NCBI GenBank assembly: GCA_959605475.1
Contig: CAUHFS010000078.1
Coordinates: forward strand, 1 to 5,542
Source of the DNA: an uncultured Collinsella sp.
GTDB taxonomy: Bacteria; Actinomycetota; Coriobacteriia; Coriobacteriales; Coriobacteriaceae
Length of the DNA stretch: 5,542 bases
Direction of reading: 5' to 3'
A program made the translations under genes and the position numbers. The notes under the pieces are model-generated. The model ran no database searches. It had not been told where the DNA came from and was given only the letters and a program-made list of their open reading frames with translations. Positions 1-5,499 of this stretch are shown here, piece after piece (the first letter of the stretch is position 1; each line of letters opens with the position of its first letter).

Positions 1-90
1 GATGTTCTGCGCGATGTAGTCCGCGAGGAAGCCGGCATCGCCGCCCTCGGCCACGCTTTTTATGCCAGCAGAAAGGGCTGCATCGAATGA
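1..90 (+). CDS. 3' end of an unidentified upstream gene (partial)
   Basis: Frame 1 is open from the window edge to a TGA at 88-90, giving the last 29 residues of a protein that ends in HAFYASRKGCIE. The TGA overlaps the ATG of the next gene in an ATGA arrangement. That four-base overlap is typical of translationally coupled neighbours in one operon and is the main reason for calling this a gene end. The tail is too short to name a family. Third-position GC is only moderate here, and the opposite strand also reads open over 1-60 with a more gene-like codon pattern, so the call is tentative. Confidence 0.45.
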   Translation, partial: DVLRDVVREEAGIAALGHAFYASRKGCIE

Positions 91-929
91 TTGTGTTTTC
101 CGATATGGATGGAACGCTGTTGACGAGCGATAAGCAGATGAGCGATGCCACCTGGGCGATGCTCGACGAGCTCGCACGTCGCGGCATTGAGTTTGTTCCC
201 TGCACGGGGCGTCCGCTGTCGGGCATCTTTGAGCCCATCATTGCCCACCCCGCCGTACACTATGCCGTCTGCGCCAATGGCGCCAGTATCTGGCAGCTCG
301 ACGACGGTACGCCTACCGATGTCTCACGTGCTACACGCATTTTGAGCCGACCACTCGACCGCGCCATCGCCCACCGCGTCCATAGCATTGCCGCCGGCCA
401 CGATGTGACCTTCGATATCTTCGCGGACGGGCAGTGCTTCCTCCCCCGCCCGCTCTACACGCGCCTGGACGAATTCTGTGGCGGCGATCCTCACATCGCG
501 GCTTCGCTCAAGCGCACGCGAACGCCGATCGACATGGATATCGACAGCAAAATCGACGAAGTCGAGGTGCTCGAACGCATCGCCATGTACTGGCACGACC
601 CGGCCGATCGCGACGCCATCGCGGTTGAGCTCGACACGCTCGGAGGCATTGAGGTCACGCGTTCGTACTCCATGAATATCGAGGTCATGGGCGAGGGCGC
701 CACCAAGGGAACGGCCCTCACGTGGCTATGCGAGCATCTGGGCAAGTCCCTTGCCGGCGCCTGGGCCTTCGGCGACAACATCAACGACATTCCCATGCTG
801 CAGGCAGCAGGCCACGGCATGGCCATGATCAACGGCGAGCCCGAAGACCGCGACGCCGCCGACGCCATCACCGAATACGACAACGACCACGACGGCGTCG
901 CCCGCACCATCATGGCCGCCCTCGCCTAG
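87..929 (+). CDS. Cof-type HAD-superfamily phosphatase (HAD-IIB)
   Basis: This 280-residue protein carries all four HAD motifs. Motif I is SDMDGTLL (residues 5-12), with D6 as the expected nucleophile and D8 as the general acid/base. Motif II is CTGRP (39-43, T40). Motif III is GATKGTAL (204-211, K207). Motif IV is GDNINDIPML (229-238), with Asp residues for Mg2+. ANGA at 63-66 is typical of the Cof family. The stretch between motifs II and III, about residues 85-190, would be the C2-type cap that sets substrate choice. Family members are cytosolic Mg2+-dependent phosphatases acting on sugar phosphates, flavin or pyridoxal phosphates and similar molecules; the substrate here cannot be read from sequence. 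The start is fixed by the motif at the N terminus and by GAAAGGG at 71-77, nine bases upstream. The ATG overlaps the preceding stop, so it is probably co-transcribed with that gene. Length is normal and nothing is missing. Confidence 0.93.
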   Translation: MIVFSDMDGTLLTSDKQMSDATWAMLDELARRGIEFVPCTGRPLSGIFEPIIAHPAVHYAVCANGASIWQLDDGTPTDVSRATRILSRPLDRAIAHRVHSIAAGHDVTFDIFADGQCFLPRPLYTRLDEFCGGDPHIAASLKRTRTPIDMDIDSKIDEVEVLERIAMYWHDPADRDAIAVELDTLGGIEVTRSYSMNIEVMGEGATKGTALTWLCEHLGKSLAGAWAFGDNINDIPMLQAAGHGMAMINGEPEDRDAADAITEYDNDHDGVARTIMAALA

Positions 930-948
930 TCATCGGCTAGTCATTGGG
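927..948 (+). repeat. 11-bp tandem duplication starting at the HAD stop codon
   Basis: TAGTCATCGGC at 927-937 is followed directly by TAGTCATTGGG at 938-948. The first unit begins with the TAG stop codon of the phosphatase gene. The second unit forms most of the left arm of the hairpin repeat at 935-969. Confidence 0.7.
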
Positions 949-969
949 GACGTTCTTGAATGACTGGTC
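935..969 (+). repeat. 35-bp hairpin repeat, copy 1
   Basis: The left arm GGCTAGTCATT (935-945) pairs with AATGACTGGTC (959-969) over 11 positions, two of them G-U. The 13-nt loop is GGGGACGTTCTTG. A second copy lies inverted at 2011-2045 and matches at 29 of 35 positions by eye. There is no T tract, so it is not a textbook terminator, though it could help stop or stabilise the 3' end of the phosphatase mRNA. It looks like a small dispersed palindromic repeat. Confidence 0.75.
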
Positions 970-1036
970 GTTGGGGCACTCTTCGCGAAAAGCTGCAAGG
1001 ACTGTCCCCCACTGCCGGCAGAACGGGAACGTCCCC
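946..1036. repeat. Inverted GGGGACGTTC repeat filling the convergent intergenic gap
   Basis: GGGGACGTTC at 946-955 is matched by its exact reverse complement GAACGTCCCC at 1027-1036; one more base pairs outside (T945, A1037). Inside lie two perfect palindromes, TTCGCGAA (982-989) and CTGCCGGCAG (1012-1021). Also inside is CAAGGACTGTCCC (996-1008), which belongs to a block matched upstream of ade. This occupies almost all of the 117 bp between the two converging phosphatase genes. No classic T-tailed terminator is visible for either gene. Confidence 0.65.
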
Positions 1037-1046
1037 ATCTGTCGGA

Positions 1047-1841
1047 TTAAGCGAGGCTCTCCAGAACACGGCGGAGTTCCTGCTGGACAGCATGGTCGCG
1101 GTTACGACCCACCACGCGATCGGCAACCGCTTTGAGCGCGGGGCGCGCGTTTTCCATCGCGCAGCCCGTGCCGACAAAGCGAATAATCTCGTAGTCGTTC
1201 ATCGAGTCGCCAAACGCCATGACCTCGTCGCGTTCGACGCCATAGTGCTCCATGAGCTGTGCGATGCCCGAGGCCTTCGACACACCGGGCTGCATGGCAT
1301 CGATCCACGCGTTGCCCGAAGGCGCGAAAGAGAACAGGTCGCCCAGCTCGCGCTGCAACACGTAGGCGTTGTCCATCACGTTGCCGTCATCGCAGATAAT
1401 CGATGCCTTGATGATATTCACATGCGGATCGGGCAGTCCCCAAATGCGTTCGGCGTTGGGCAGATCTTTGTCGATCTCGCGGACAAATTTGTCCTCGTCG
1501 TCGAGCAAAAAGGACCTGGTGCGATCAAAGAGCGCCAGATGCATGTTAGGAAACATCTTGACCGTGCGCGCGAGCTTGCGGACGGCGAGATGAGAATATA
1601 CCTCGCGATCGACCTCGACCCCTTCTGCATAGACCTGCGCACCATTCGCCGCGACAAAGTCCATCTTGTCGCGAACGGGCGCAAAGAACTCGCATAGGCG
1701 GTCGTAACGGCGGCCCGAGGACGCAGCAAAGTGCACGCCGTGCTCGCGCAGGACCTCAATCAGCTCATATGTCTCGGGCGGTACCTGGCTATTCTCATCA
1801 AGCAACGTGCCGTCCATATCGGATGCAATCAGTTTAAACAT
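1047..1841 (-). CDS. Cof-type HAD-superfamily phosphatase (HAD-IIB), second copy
   Basis: This 264-residue protein has a complete HAD motif set. Motif I is SDMDGTLLDE (7-16), with D8 nucleophile and D10. Motif II is ASSGRR (40-45), with Ser where many relatives have Thr. Motif III is GVSKASGI (186-193, K189). Motif IV is FGDSMNDYEII (210-220), with D212 and D216. AANGAQVY (64-71) is the Cof signature after motif II. The cap lies at about residues 80-185. It should be a cytosolic Mg2+-dependent phosphatase of unknown substrate. Its cap and most of its sequence outside the motifs differ from the phosphatase at 87-929, so this is not a recent duplication and the two probably act on different substrates. 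The ATG is supported by AAGGGAG (plus-strand 1849-1855), seven bases upstream. It lies 198 bp downstream of ade on the same strand and has its own candidate promoter. It converges on the plus-strand phosphatase. Confidence 0.93.
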   Translation of the reverse strand: MFKLIASDMDGTLLDENSQVPPETYELIEVLREHGVHFAASSGRRYDRLCEFFAPVRDKMDFVAANGAQVYAEGVEVDREVYSHLAVRKLARTVKMFPNMHLALFDRTRSFLLDDEDKFVREIDKDLPNAERIWGLPDPHVNIIKASIICDDGNVMDNAYVLQRELGDLFSFAPSGNAWIDAMQPGVSKASGIAQLMEHYGVERDEVMAFGDSMNDYEIIRFVGTGCAMENARPALKAVADRVVGRNRDHAVQQELRRVLESLA

Positions 1842-1845
1842 AGAA

Positions 1846-1862
1846 AAGCTCCCTTCGGGCTT
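1846..1862 (-). promoter_or_regulatory. Ribosome binding site of the second HAD gene inside a small hairpin
   Basis: Read on the minus strand, AAGCCC-GAA-GGG(AG)CTT can fold into a six-pair stem with a two-base bulge. The Shine-Dalgarno sequence AAGGGAG lies in its loop and 3' arm. The ribosome binding site itself is clear. Masking by the hairpin is an inference, and the stem is weak. Confidence 0.4.
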
Positions 1863-1911
1863 GATGGAATCGGACGTATATCCAAAATCACCGTACCCAA
1901 AAGGAGCTCAG

Positions 1912-1940
1912 ATAAGACTCTGCGGGCGTAAACGTTACAA
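1912..1940 (-). promoter_or_regulatory. Candidate sigma-70-type promoter for the second HAD gene
   Basis: On the minus strand, TTGTAA (plus-strand 1935-1940) and TCTTAT (1912-1917) are separated by 17 bases. Each matches the consensus at four of six positions. It lies about 70 bp upstream of the ATG. This is a fit by eye in a region richer in A and T than its surroundings. Confidence 0.35.
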
Positions 1941-2010
1941 GGACCTAGCAAATAGCTCACGCGCGCCGGATGTCCCACGGCCGCAGCGTCAGGCGACACG
2001 CCACCCCGAC

Positions 2011-2045
2011 GGCTAGTCGTTTAAGAACGTCCCCGATGACTAGTC
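2011..2045 (-). repeat. 35-bp hairpin repeat, copy 2, overlapping the ade stop
   Basis: GGCTAGTCGTT (2011-2021) pairs with GATGACTAGTC (2035-2045), with some G-U pairs, around the 13-nt loop TAAGAACGTCCCC. This is the reverse complement of the repeat at 935-969. The ade stop codon TAG (2040-2042, minus) lies inside one arm. Relative to its gene, the copy has the same orientation as the copy after the plus-strand phosphatase. No U tract follows it. Confidence 0.75.
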
Positions 2046-3860
2046 GGCGTAGGTGAAGGTCGTGACGTCGAACATGCCCTCGGGACGGATGCGAAGCGTC
2101 GGGATAACCGGCAGGGGCAGGAAGATGATGCCCATGATGGGGTCGAGCGGCGGCTCAATACCCATGGCGCGCGCCTTGACCATAAAGTCGTCGTGCTGCG
2201 CGGCGACATCCTCGGCCGTGCCCTCGCTCATCAGGCCACCGAGCGCCAGCGGGATGCGCGCCACGACCTCGCCATCGCGTACCAGCACGTGACCGCCCTG
2301 GCCAACAGCCTCGACGGCAGCCATCATATCGGCCGCGTTGTCGCCCACCACGCACACGTTGTGCGAATCGTGGCCGATCGTCGAGGCGATGGCACCGCCC
2401 GTGATGGTAAAGCCGCGCACCCAGCCGCGACCGATGTGCTTGCCAACAAGACCCAGGCCCGCAGGGCCATCACCGTCGGCGCCCTCGGCCTGCAGTGACA
2501 CGCCGCGGCCGTGGCGCTCGATCAGCATAATGCGGCGCAGGCCCTCGACACTCTCGGGGCGAGCCATCCCCGTGATGGCCTTACCCGGCACCACGTCAAT
2601 CACGGCCTCACCCGGCTTAAAGGCGTAGTCGAATACGTCGAGCGAAAGCTTCGGCAGCTTAACAGAGGCGCGCAGCTCATCGGCAAGGGCCGCAACCTCG
2701 GCCATCTCGGGTGCGATCTCGCCCACAAAGGTGCCGTCCTGCGCCACCAGAGCACCGGCGGCATATACGCGATGCGGAGCCGTGGCAAACGTCAGGTCAT
2801 TGAGCACCAGCAGGTCGGCACGCTTACCCGGGGCAATCGCACCACGCAGCTCGTGCGGGTCGCGGCAGCCGTGATCCAGGCCAAACGCCTCGGCCGTGGA
2901 GAGGGACGCCATAGAGATAGCGACCACGGGGTCGATACCGGCCTCAATCGCCACGCGGCAGGCATTGTCGATCATGCCGGTCGCAAGCGCATCGGAAGGG
3001 GCGCGGTCGTCAGTCGCAAAGCAGCAGCGGCGGGCACGGGCGGGGTTTTCCAGCAGCATCGGCGACAGGTTGGCCAGGTCATGGCTGCACGTACCCTCGC
3101 GCAGCATCACGTACATGCCACGAGACAGCTTGTCGAGCGCCTCCTCGGGAATCGTCGACTCGTGGTCGGCGATAATGCCCGCCGCGGCATAGGCGTTGAG
3201 GTCCTTGCCGGCAACGAGCGGCGCGTGGCCGTCAACCTGCTTGGACGGCGTCTGGTTGGCAGCATCGATGCGGGCACAGGTCTCGGGGTCGGCCATAAAG
3301 ACGCCCGGCAGGTTCATCATTTCGCCCAGACCAAAGACATCGCCCGGATGCTCGGCAAAAAACGCCTGCATGTCAGCGGCGGTAATCACAGCGCCCGCTT
3401 GCTCGTCGGGCAGTGCGGGCACGCACGAAGGCATCATGTACTTGATGGAGATGGGCGCACGACGACCATCCTCGATCATAAAGCGCAGGCCGTCGAGACC
3501 GGCAACATTGGCAATCTCGTGGCTGTCGGCAATGGCGGTGGTAGTACCGCGCGTCGCGGCCATGCGAGCATACTCGGCGGGACGGATGTTCGAGGACTCA
3601 ATGTGCAGATGCCCGTCAATAAAACCGGGAGCGAGATAGCGACCCTGGCAGTCGACGACCTCAGTTGCCTCGTAGGTGCCAGCGGCATCGTCGCGACCAT
3701 CGTAGAGCACGCCGACGATCACACCGTCCTTGACGGCAACGCTACCGGGCGCCACACGCTGGCCATACACGTCGACGATCTGCGCATTGGTAAACAGCGT
3801 GTCGACGGGCACGCGGCCCTCGGCGGCCTCGATCACAGACCTCATGACCTCAACGGACAT
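2040..3860 (-). CDS. ade: Adenine deaminase (EC 3.5.4.2)
   Basis: This 606-residue amidohydrolase-superfamily enzyme hydrolyses adenine to hypoxanthine and ammonia in purine salvage, in the cytosol. An N-terminal composite part (about 17-78) leads into the metal-dependent barrel. Visible motifs are PGFIDGHLHIESS (78-90, H84 and H86), DSHEIANV (112-119), GLGEMMN (177-183), VDGHAP (209-214), DHES (232-235) and the diagnostic FATDDRAP (281-288, D284). KRADLLVLND (346-355) closes the amidohydrolase part. The C-terminal adenine deaminase domain (about 410-600) contains IGHDSHNVCVVGDN (495-508). Full length is normal for the family, whose members use a two-metal centre. The start at 3860 was chosen because AAAGGAG (plus-strand 3866-3872) sits five bases upstream. 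The frame stays open for 103 codons further upstream, but that stretch consists of repeats. It has its own leader with a candidate promoter and dyad. The stop codon lies inside a hairpin repeat. Confidence 0.95.
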   Translation of the reverse strand: MSVEVMRSVIEAAEGRVPVDTLFTNAQIVDVYGQRVAPGSVAVKDGVIVGVLYDGRDDAAGTYEATEVVDCQGRYLAPGFIDGHLHIESSNIRPAEYARMAATRGTTTAIADSHEIANVAGLDGLRFMIEDGRRAPISIKYMMPSCVPALPDEQAGAVITAADMQAFFAEHPGDVFGLGEMMNLPGVFMADPETCARIDAANQTPSKQVDGHAPLVAGKDLNAYAAAGIIADHESTIPEEALDKLSRGMYVMLREGTCSHDLANLSPMLLENPARARRCCFATDDRAPSDALATGMIDNACRVAIEAGIDPVVAISMASLSTAEAFGLDHGCRDPHELRGAIAPGKRADLLVLNDLTFATAPHRVYAAGALVAQDGTFVGEIAPEMAEVAALADELRASVKLPKLSLDVFDYAFKPGEAVIDVVPGKAITGMARPESVEGLRRIMLIERHGRGVSLQAEGADGDGPAGLGLVGKHIGRGWVRGFTITGGAIASTIGHDSHNVCVVGDNAADMMAAVEAVGQGGHVLVRDGEVVARIPLALGGLMSEGTAEDVAAQHDDFMVKARAMGIEPPLDPIMGIIFLPLPVIPTLRIRPEGMFDVTTFTYAD

Positions 3861-3919
3861 ACATTCTCCTTTAACCGTAGAAAACAGCTGCGGAGCGGAC
3901 AGGCCTTCACCGCAGCAAG

Positions 3920-3934
3920 ACAATAGCCATTGTA
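3920..3934 (-). promoter_or_regulatory. Candidate ade -10 element overlapped by a dyad
   Basis: On the minus strand TACAAT (plus-strand 3929-3934) matches the -10 consensus at five of six positions, about 70 bp upstream of the ade ATG. I see no good -35 at 16-18 bp, only weak matches. The dyad ACAAT-AGCC-ATTGT (3920-3933) overlaps this -10, a placement that would suit a repressor operator. No known regulator box is recognised. Confidence 0.35.
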
Positions 3935-3987
3935 TGCCCAAACGATGGGTCGGGAATACACCCCCTCCGCTTAACGGCACACGCCGC

Positions 3988-4046
3988 TTGGCGCAATGGG
4001 GACAGGTTGCTTTGTACCAATGACAAGGAGTGTCCCAAAGTGCCAA
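3988..4046. repeat. Palindromic GGGGACA/TGTCCC repeat element
   Basis: TTGGCGCAATGGGGACA (3988-4004) faces TGTCCCAAAGTGCCAA (4031-4046). The two arms are imperfect inverted repeats of about 16 bp, with GGGACA/TGTCCC and TTGGC/GCCAA exact. A 26-bp centre contains TTTGTACCAATGACAAGG. Its right part, 4024-4044, matches 996-1016 at 17 of 21 positions, so related sequence occurs at two places in this window. It resembles a small non-coding dispersed repeat of the REP or MITE kind. There is no ORF in it. Confidence 0.7.
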
Positions 4047-4071
4047 CAACGGCAGCGCCGATATTTTGGCA
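4041..4071. repeat. Small two-stem hairpin
   Basis: TGCCAA (4041-4046) pairs with TTGGCA (4066-4071), and inside it CGGC-AGC-GCCG (4050-4060) forms a second stem. TGCCAA is shared with the right arm of the neighbouring element at 3988-4046, so the two structures are mutually exclusive. Confidence 0.45.
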
Positions 4072-4081
4072 ACGCCAGCGA

Positions 4082-4180
4082 GCGGGCCGCATTTGAGGCA
4101 AGGTGACGCGAAACGAAAGGGCGCTGACCTTCTGGTCGCGCCCTTGAAGTTGAACGTCAGATTGTCCAAATGCGGCCCGC
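4082..4180. repeat. 99-bp extended palindrome downstream of tyrS
   Basis: The outer arms GCGGGCCGCATTTG (4082-4095) and CAAATGCGGCCCGC (4167-4180) are a perfect 14-bp inverted repeat. Further in, CAA/TTG (4099-4101, 4162-4164) and TGACG/CGTCA (4104-4108, 4155-4159) pair. The core AAGGGCGC/GCGCCCTT with GACC/GGTC pairs around a TTCT loop (4117-4145). Together these make about 34 pairs in one long, interrupted hairpin. Confidence 0.75.
4105..4145 (-). terminator. Likely tyrS intrinsic terminator
   Basis: On the minus strand the stem AAGGGCGC-GACC, loop AGAA, GGTC-A-GCGCCCTT (plus-strand 4117-4145) is very GC-rich. It is followed at once by the moderately T-rich tail TCGTTTCG. It lies about 75 bp after the tyrS stop. 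The tail is weaker than in a textbook terminator. Confidence 0.5.
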
Positions 4181-4194
4181 GCAGCGTCGGCCGG

Positions 4195-4218
4195 TCCGCC
4201 GTTCGTTAGAACGGCGGA
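4195..4218. repeat. 10-bp perfect hairpin abutting the tyrS stop
   Basis: TCCGCCGTTC (4195-4204) pairs perfectly with GAACGGCGGA (4209-4218) around GTTA, one base from the tyrS stop codon. No T run follows on either strand, so it may protect the mRNA 3' end or act with the stronger hairpin at 4117-4145. Confidence 0.6.
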
Positions 4219-4219
4219 A

Positions 4220-5431
4220 CTAAATCAACTTGAAGCCCTTGCGCTTGCCCACGGAGAGGGTGTCGCCCAGCTTGAGCGCGCTGGGGTCGATGTTGTAGCT
4301 CTTGGGAGCCACGGCCTTGCCGTTGATCTTGACGCCGCCGCCGTCGATGTCGCGGCGGGCCTGGCCGGCGCTCGCCGAAAGACCCAAGTCCTTGAGCAGG
4401 CCGGCGAGGTAGATCTGGCCCTCGTCGTTAACAGTCAGCTCAACGTGCTTCTCGGGGAAGTCGGCAAGCTGGCCCTCCTTGAACACGCGGTCGAACTCGG
4501 CCTGAGCCTCGTCGCCGGCACCGGCGCCGTGGTAGGTGTCGCACAGGTCGCGGCCCAGAGCGCGCTTGAGCTCGTAGGGGTCGGCAGAACCATCGGCCAG
4601 GGCGGCGTCGATCTTGTCGACCTCGGCCGGGGTGAGCGAGCTGGCCAGACGATAGTACTTGCCGATCATCTCGTCGGGGATGGACATGGTCTTGCCGAAC
4701 ATATCCTTGGGGGCGTCGGTCAGGCCGATGTAGTTGCCATAGGACTTGGACATCTTACGAACGCCATCGGTGCCCTCGAGCAGCGGCATGGTGAGCGCGA
4801 TCTGGGGCTCCATGCCCATCTTCTCCATGAGCTCGCGGCCGGCGAGCAGGTTGAAGAGCTGATCGGTGCCGCCCATCTCCACGTCGGCCTTGATCTGAAC
4901 GGAGTCGAAGGCCTGCATCACGGGATACAGGAACTCATGCAGGGCGATCGGCGTCTGAGACTGGTAGCGCTTGGTAAAGTCGTCGCGCTCAAGGATGCGG
5001 GCAACGGTGAACTTGGAGCACACCTGCAGCAGGCCGGCCAGATCCATCGAAAGGATCCAATCGCCGTTGTGCACGATGGTGGTCTTCTCGGGGTCCAGGA
5101 TCTTCATGGCCTGGCTCACGTAGGTCTCGGCATTGGCCTCGATCTGCTCCTGCGAAAGCTGCGGACGCGTGGAGTTCTTGCCCGAGGGGTCGCCGATCAG
5201 CGCGGTGCCGTTGCCGATGATGAGGGTGACGTTGTGGCCCAGGTCCTGGAACTGACGCATCTTGCGCAGCGGCACGGCGTGGCCCAGGTGCAGGTCGGGG
5301 CTGGTGGGGTCGACGCCGAGCTTGATGTTGAGGGGCTCGCCCTTCTCAAGCTTCTTGCGAAGGTCGGCCTCGGGAACGATCTGCGCGGCGCCCGAGGTGA
5401 TGATACGCATTTGCTCGTCAACAGACAGCAT
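4220..5431 (-). CDS. tyrS: Tyrosyl-tRNA synthetase
   Basis: This 403-residue class I synthetase attaches tyrosine to tRNA-Tyr with ATP, in the cytosol. The Rossmann catalytic domain begins with KLGVDPTSPDLHLGHAVPL (37-55), where HLGH (48-51) is the HIGH signature. IGDPSGKNSTRP (79-90) and FLYPVMQAFDS (167-177) line the active site. MGGTDQLFNLLAGREL (186-201) belongs to the tyrosine-binding side, and KMSKS (226-230) is the second ATP signature. The anticodon-binding helices follow. The C-terminal S4 RNA-binding domain (about 340-400) contains SAGQARRDIDGGGVKINGKAV (353-373). The LGVDP and RQFQDLGH sequences place it in the shorter TyrRS branch often named TyrZ or type 2, rather than the E. coli TyrS branch. 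The start at 5431 is fixed by AAGGAGG (plus-strand 5439-5445), seven bases upstream; the frame runs 32 codons further without support. It is apparently transcribed alone. Confidence 0.97.
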   Translation of the reverse strand: MLSVDEQMRIITSGAAQIVPEADLRKKLEKGEPLNIKLGVDPTSPDLHLGHAVPLRKMRQFQDLGHNVTLIIGNGTALIGDPSGKNSTRPQLSQEQIEANAETYVSQAMKILDPEKTTIVHNGDWILSMDLAGLLQVCSKFTVARILERDDFTKRYQSQTPIALHEFLYPVMQAFDSVQIKADVEMGGTDQLFNLLAGRELMEKMGMEPQIALTMPLLEGTDGVRKMSKSYGNYIGLTDAPKDMFGKTMSIPDEMIGKYYRLASSLTPAEVDKIDAALADGSADPYELKRALGRDLCDTYHGAGAGDEAQAEFDRVFKEGQLADFPEKHVELTVNDEGQIYLAGLLKDLGLSASAGQARRDIDGGGVKINGKAVAPKSYNIDPSALKLGDTLSVGKRKGFKLI

Positions 5432-5452
5432 TGGGTATCCTCCTTTTGCTAT

Positions 5453-5479
5453 AGCACCCTCACCGGATACGGCGGTGCT
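5453..5479 (-). promoter_or_regulatory. Leader hairpin just upstream of the tyrS ribosome binding site
   Basis: AGCACC (5453-5458) pairs with GGTGCT (5474-5479), and CCG-GATA-CGG (5463-5472) pairs inside. On the minus strand the stem ends seven bases before the AAGGAGG of tyrS. A perfect palindrome, TGCTATAGCA (5447-5456), overlaps its 3' arm. No T-box consensus is seen in this short leader. Confidence 0.4.
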
Positions 5480-5499
5480 GGAAGTCCATAAACTCTCAT

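Larger units (their letters stand above)
1842..2039. other. Intergenic region between ade and the second HAD gene
   Basis: This 198-bp gap holds the HAD ribosome binding site, a candidate minus-strand promoter at 1912-1940, a short GGCG-ACA-CGCC hairpin at 1992-2002, and most of the hairpin repeat copy at 2011-2045. No ORF with a credible start and coding pattern was found. No T-tailed terminator for ade is visible. Confidence 0.6.
3861..4219. other. Repeat-rich intergenic region between tyrS and ade
   Basis: This 359-bp gap carries, from ade outward, the ade ribosome binding site (3866-3872), a candidate -10 with dyad (3920-3934) and a CGGC-ACAC-GCCG hairpin (3975-3986). Then follow a GGGGACA/TGTCCC palindromic element (3988-4046), a small hairpin (4041-4071), a 99-bp extended palindrome (4082-4180) and a 10-bp hairpin next to the tyrS stop (4195-4218). 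No gene is supported here: the frame open into ade reads straight through these palindromes. Confidence 0.65.

Noticed and set aside
960..1697. Plus-strand open frame of 245 codons opposite the second HAD gene.
   Set aside because: It is an antisense shadow. It begins inside the hairpin repeat, has no ribosome binding site and has no recognisable domain.
1047..3860. An ade-HAD purine operon with a dedicated phosphatase function.
   Set aside because: The genes are 198 bp apart, with a separate candidate promoter and a hairpin repeat between them. Cof-type HAD substrates cannot be inferred from this adjacency alone.
2511..3926. Long plus-strand open frame of 471 codons opposite ade.
   Set aside because: It is an antisense shadow of a GC-rich gene. 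It shows no recognisable domain, while the minus strand has a complete adenine deaminase motif set.
3861..4169. In-frame 103-codon N-terminal extension of ade from a TTG at 4169, with CLKCG and CPHC motifs resembling a zinc ribbon.
   Set aside because: AAAGGAG sits five bases before the ATG at 3860, and the protein from there has normal adenine deaminase length. The cysteine pairs are by-products of reading through the palindromic repeats at 3988-4046 and 4082-4180.
935..4180. CRISPR-like reading of the repeated GGGGAC/GTCCCC motifs.
   Set aside because: The copies are few, irregularly spaced, in mixed orientation and spread around genes. There are no regular repeat-spacer units and no cas genes.
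4445..5491. Plus-strand open frame of 348 codons opposite tyrS.
   Set aside because: It is low-complexity, rich in Leu, Gly, Val and His, and mirrors tyrS codons. tyrS is unmistakable on the other strand.
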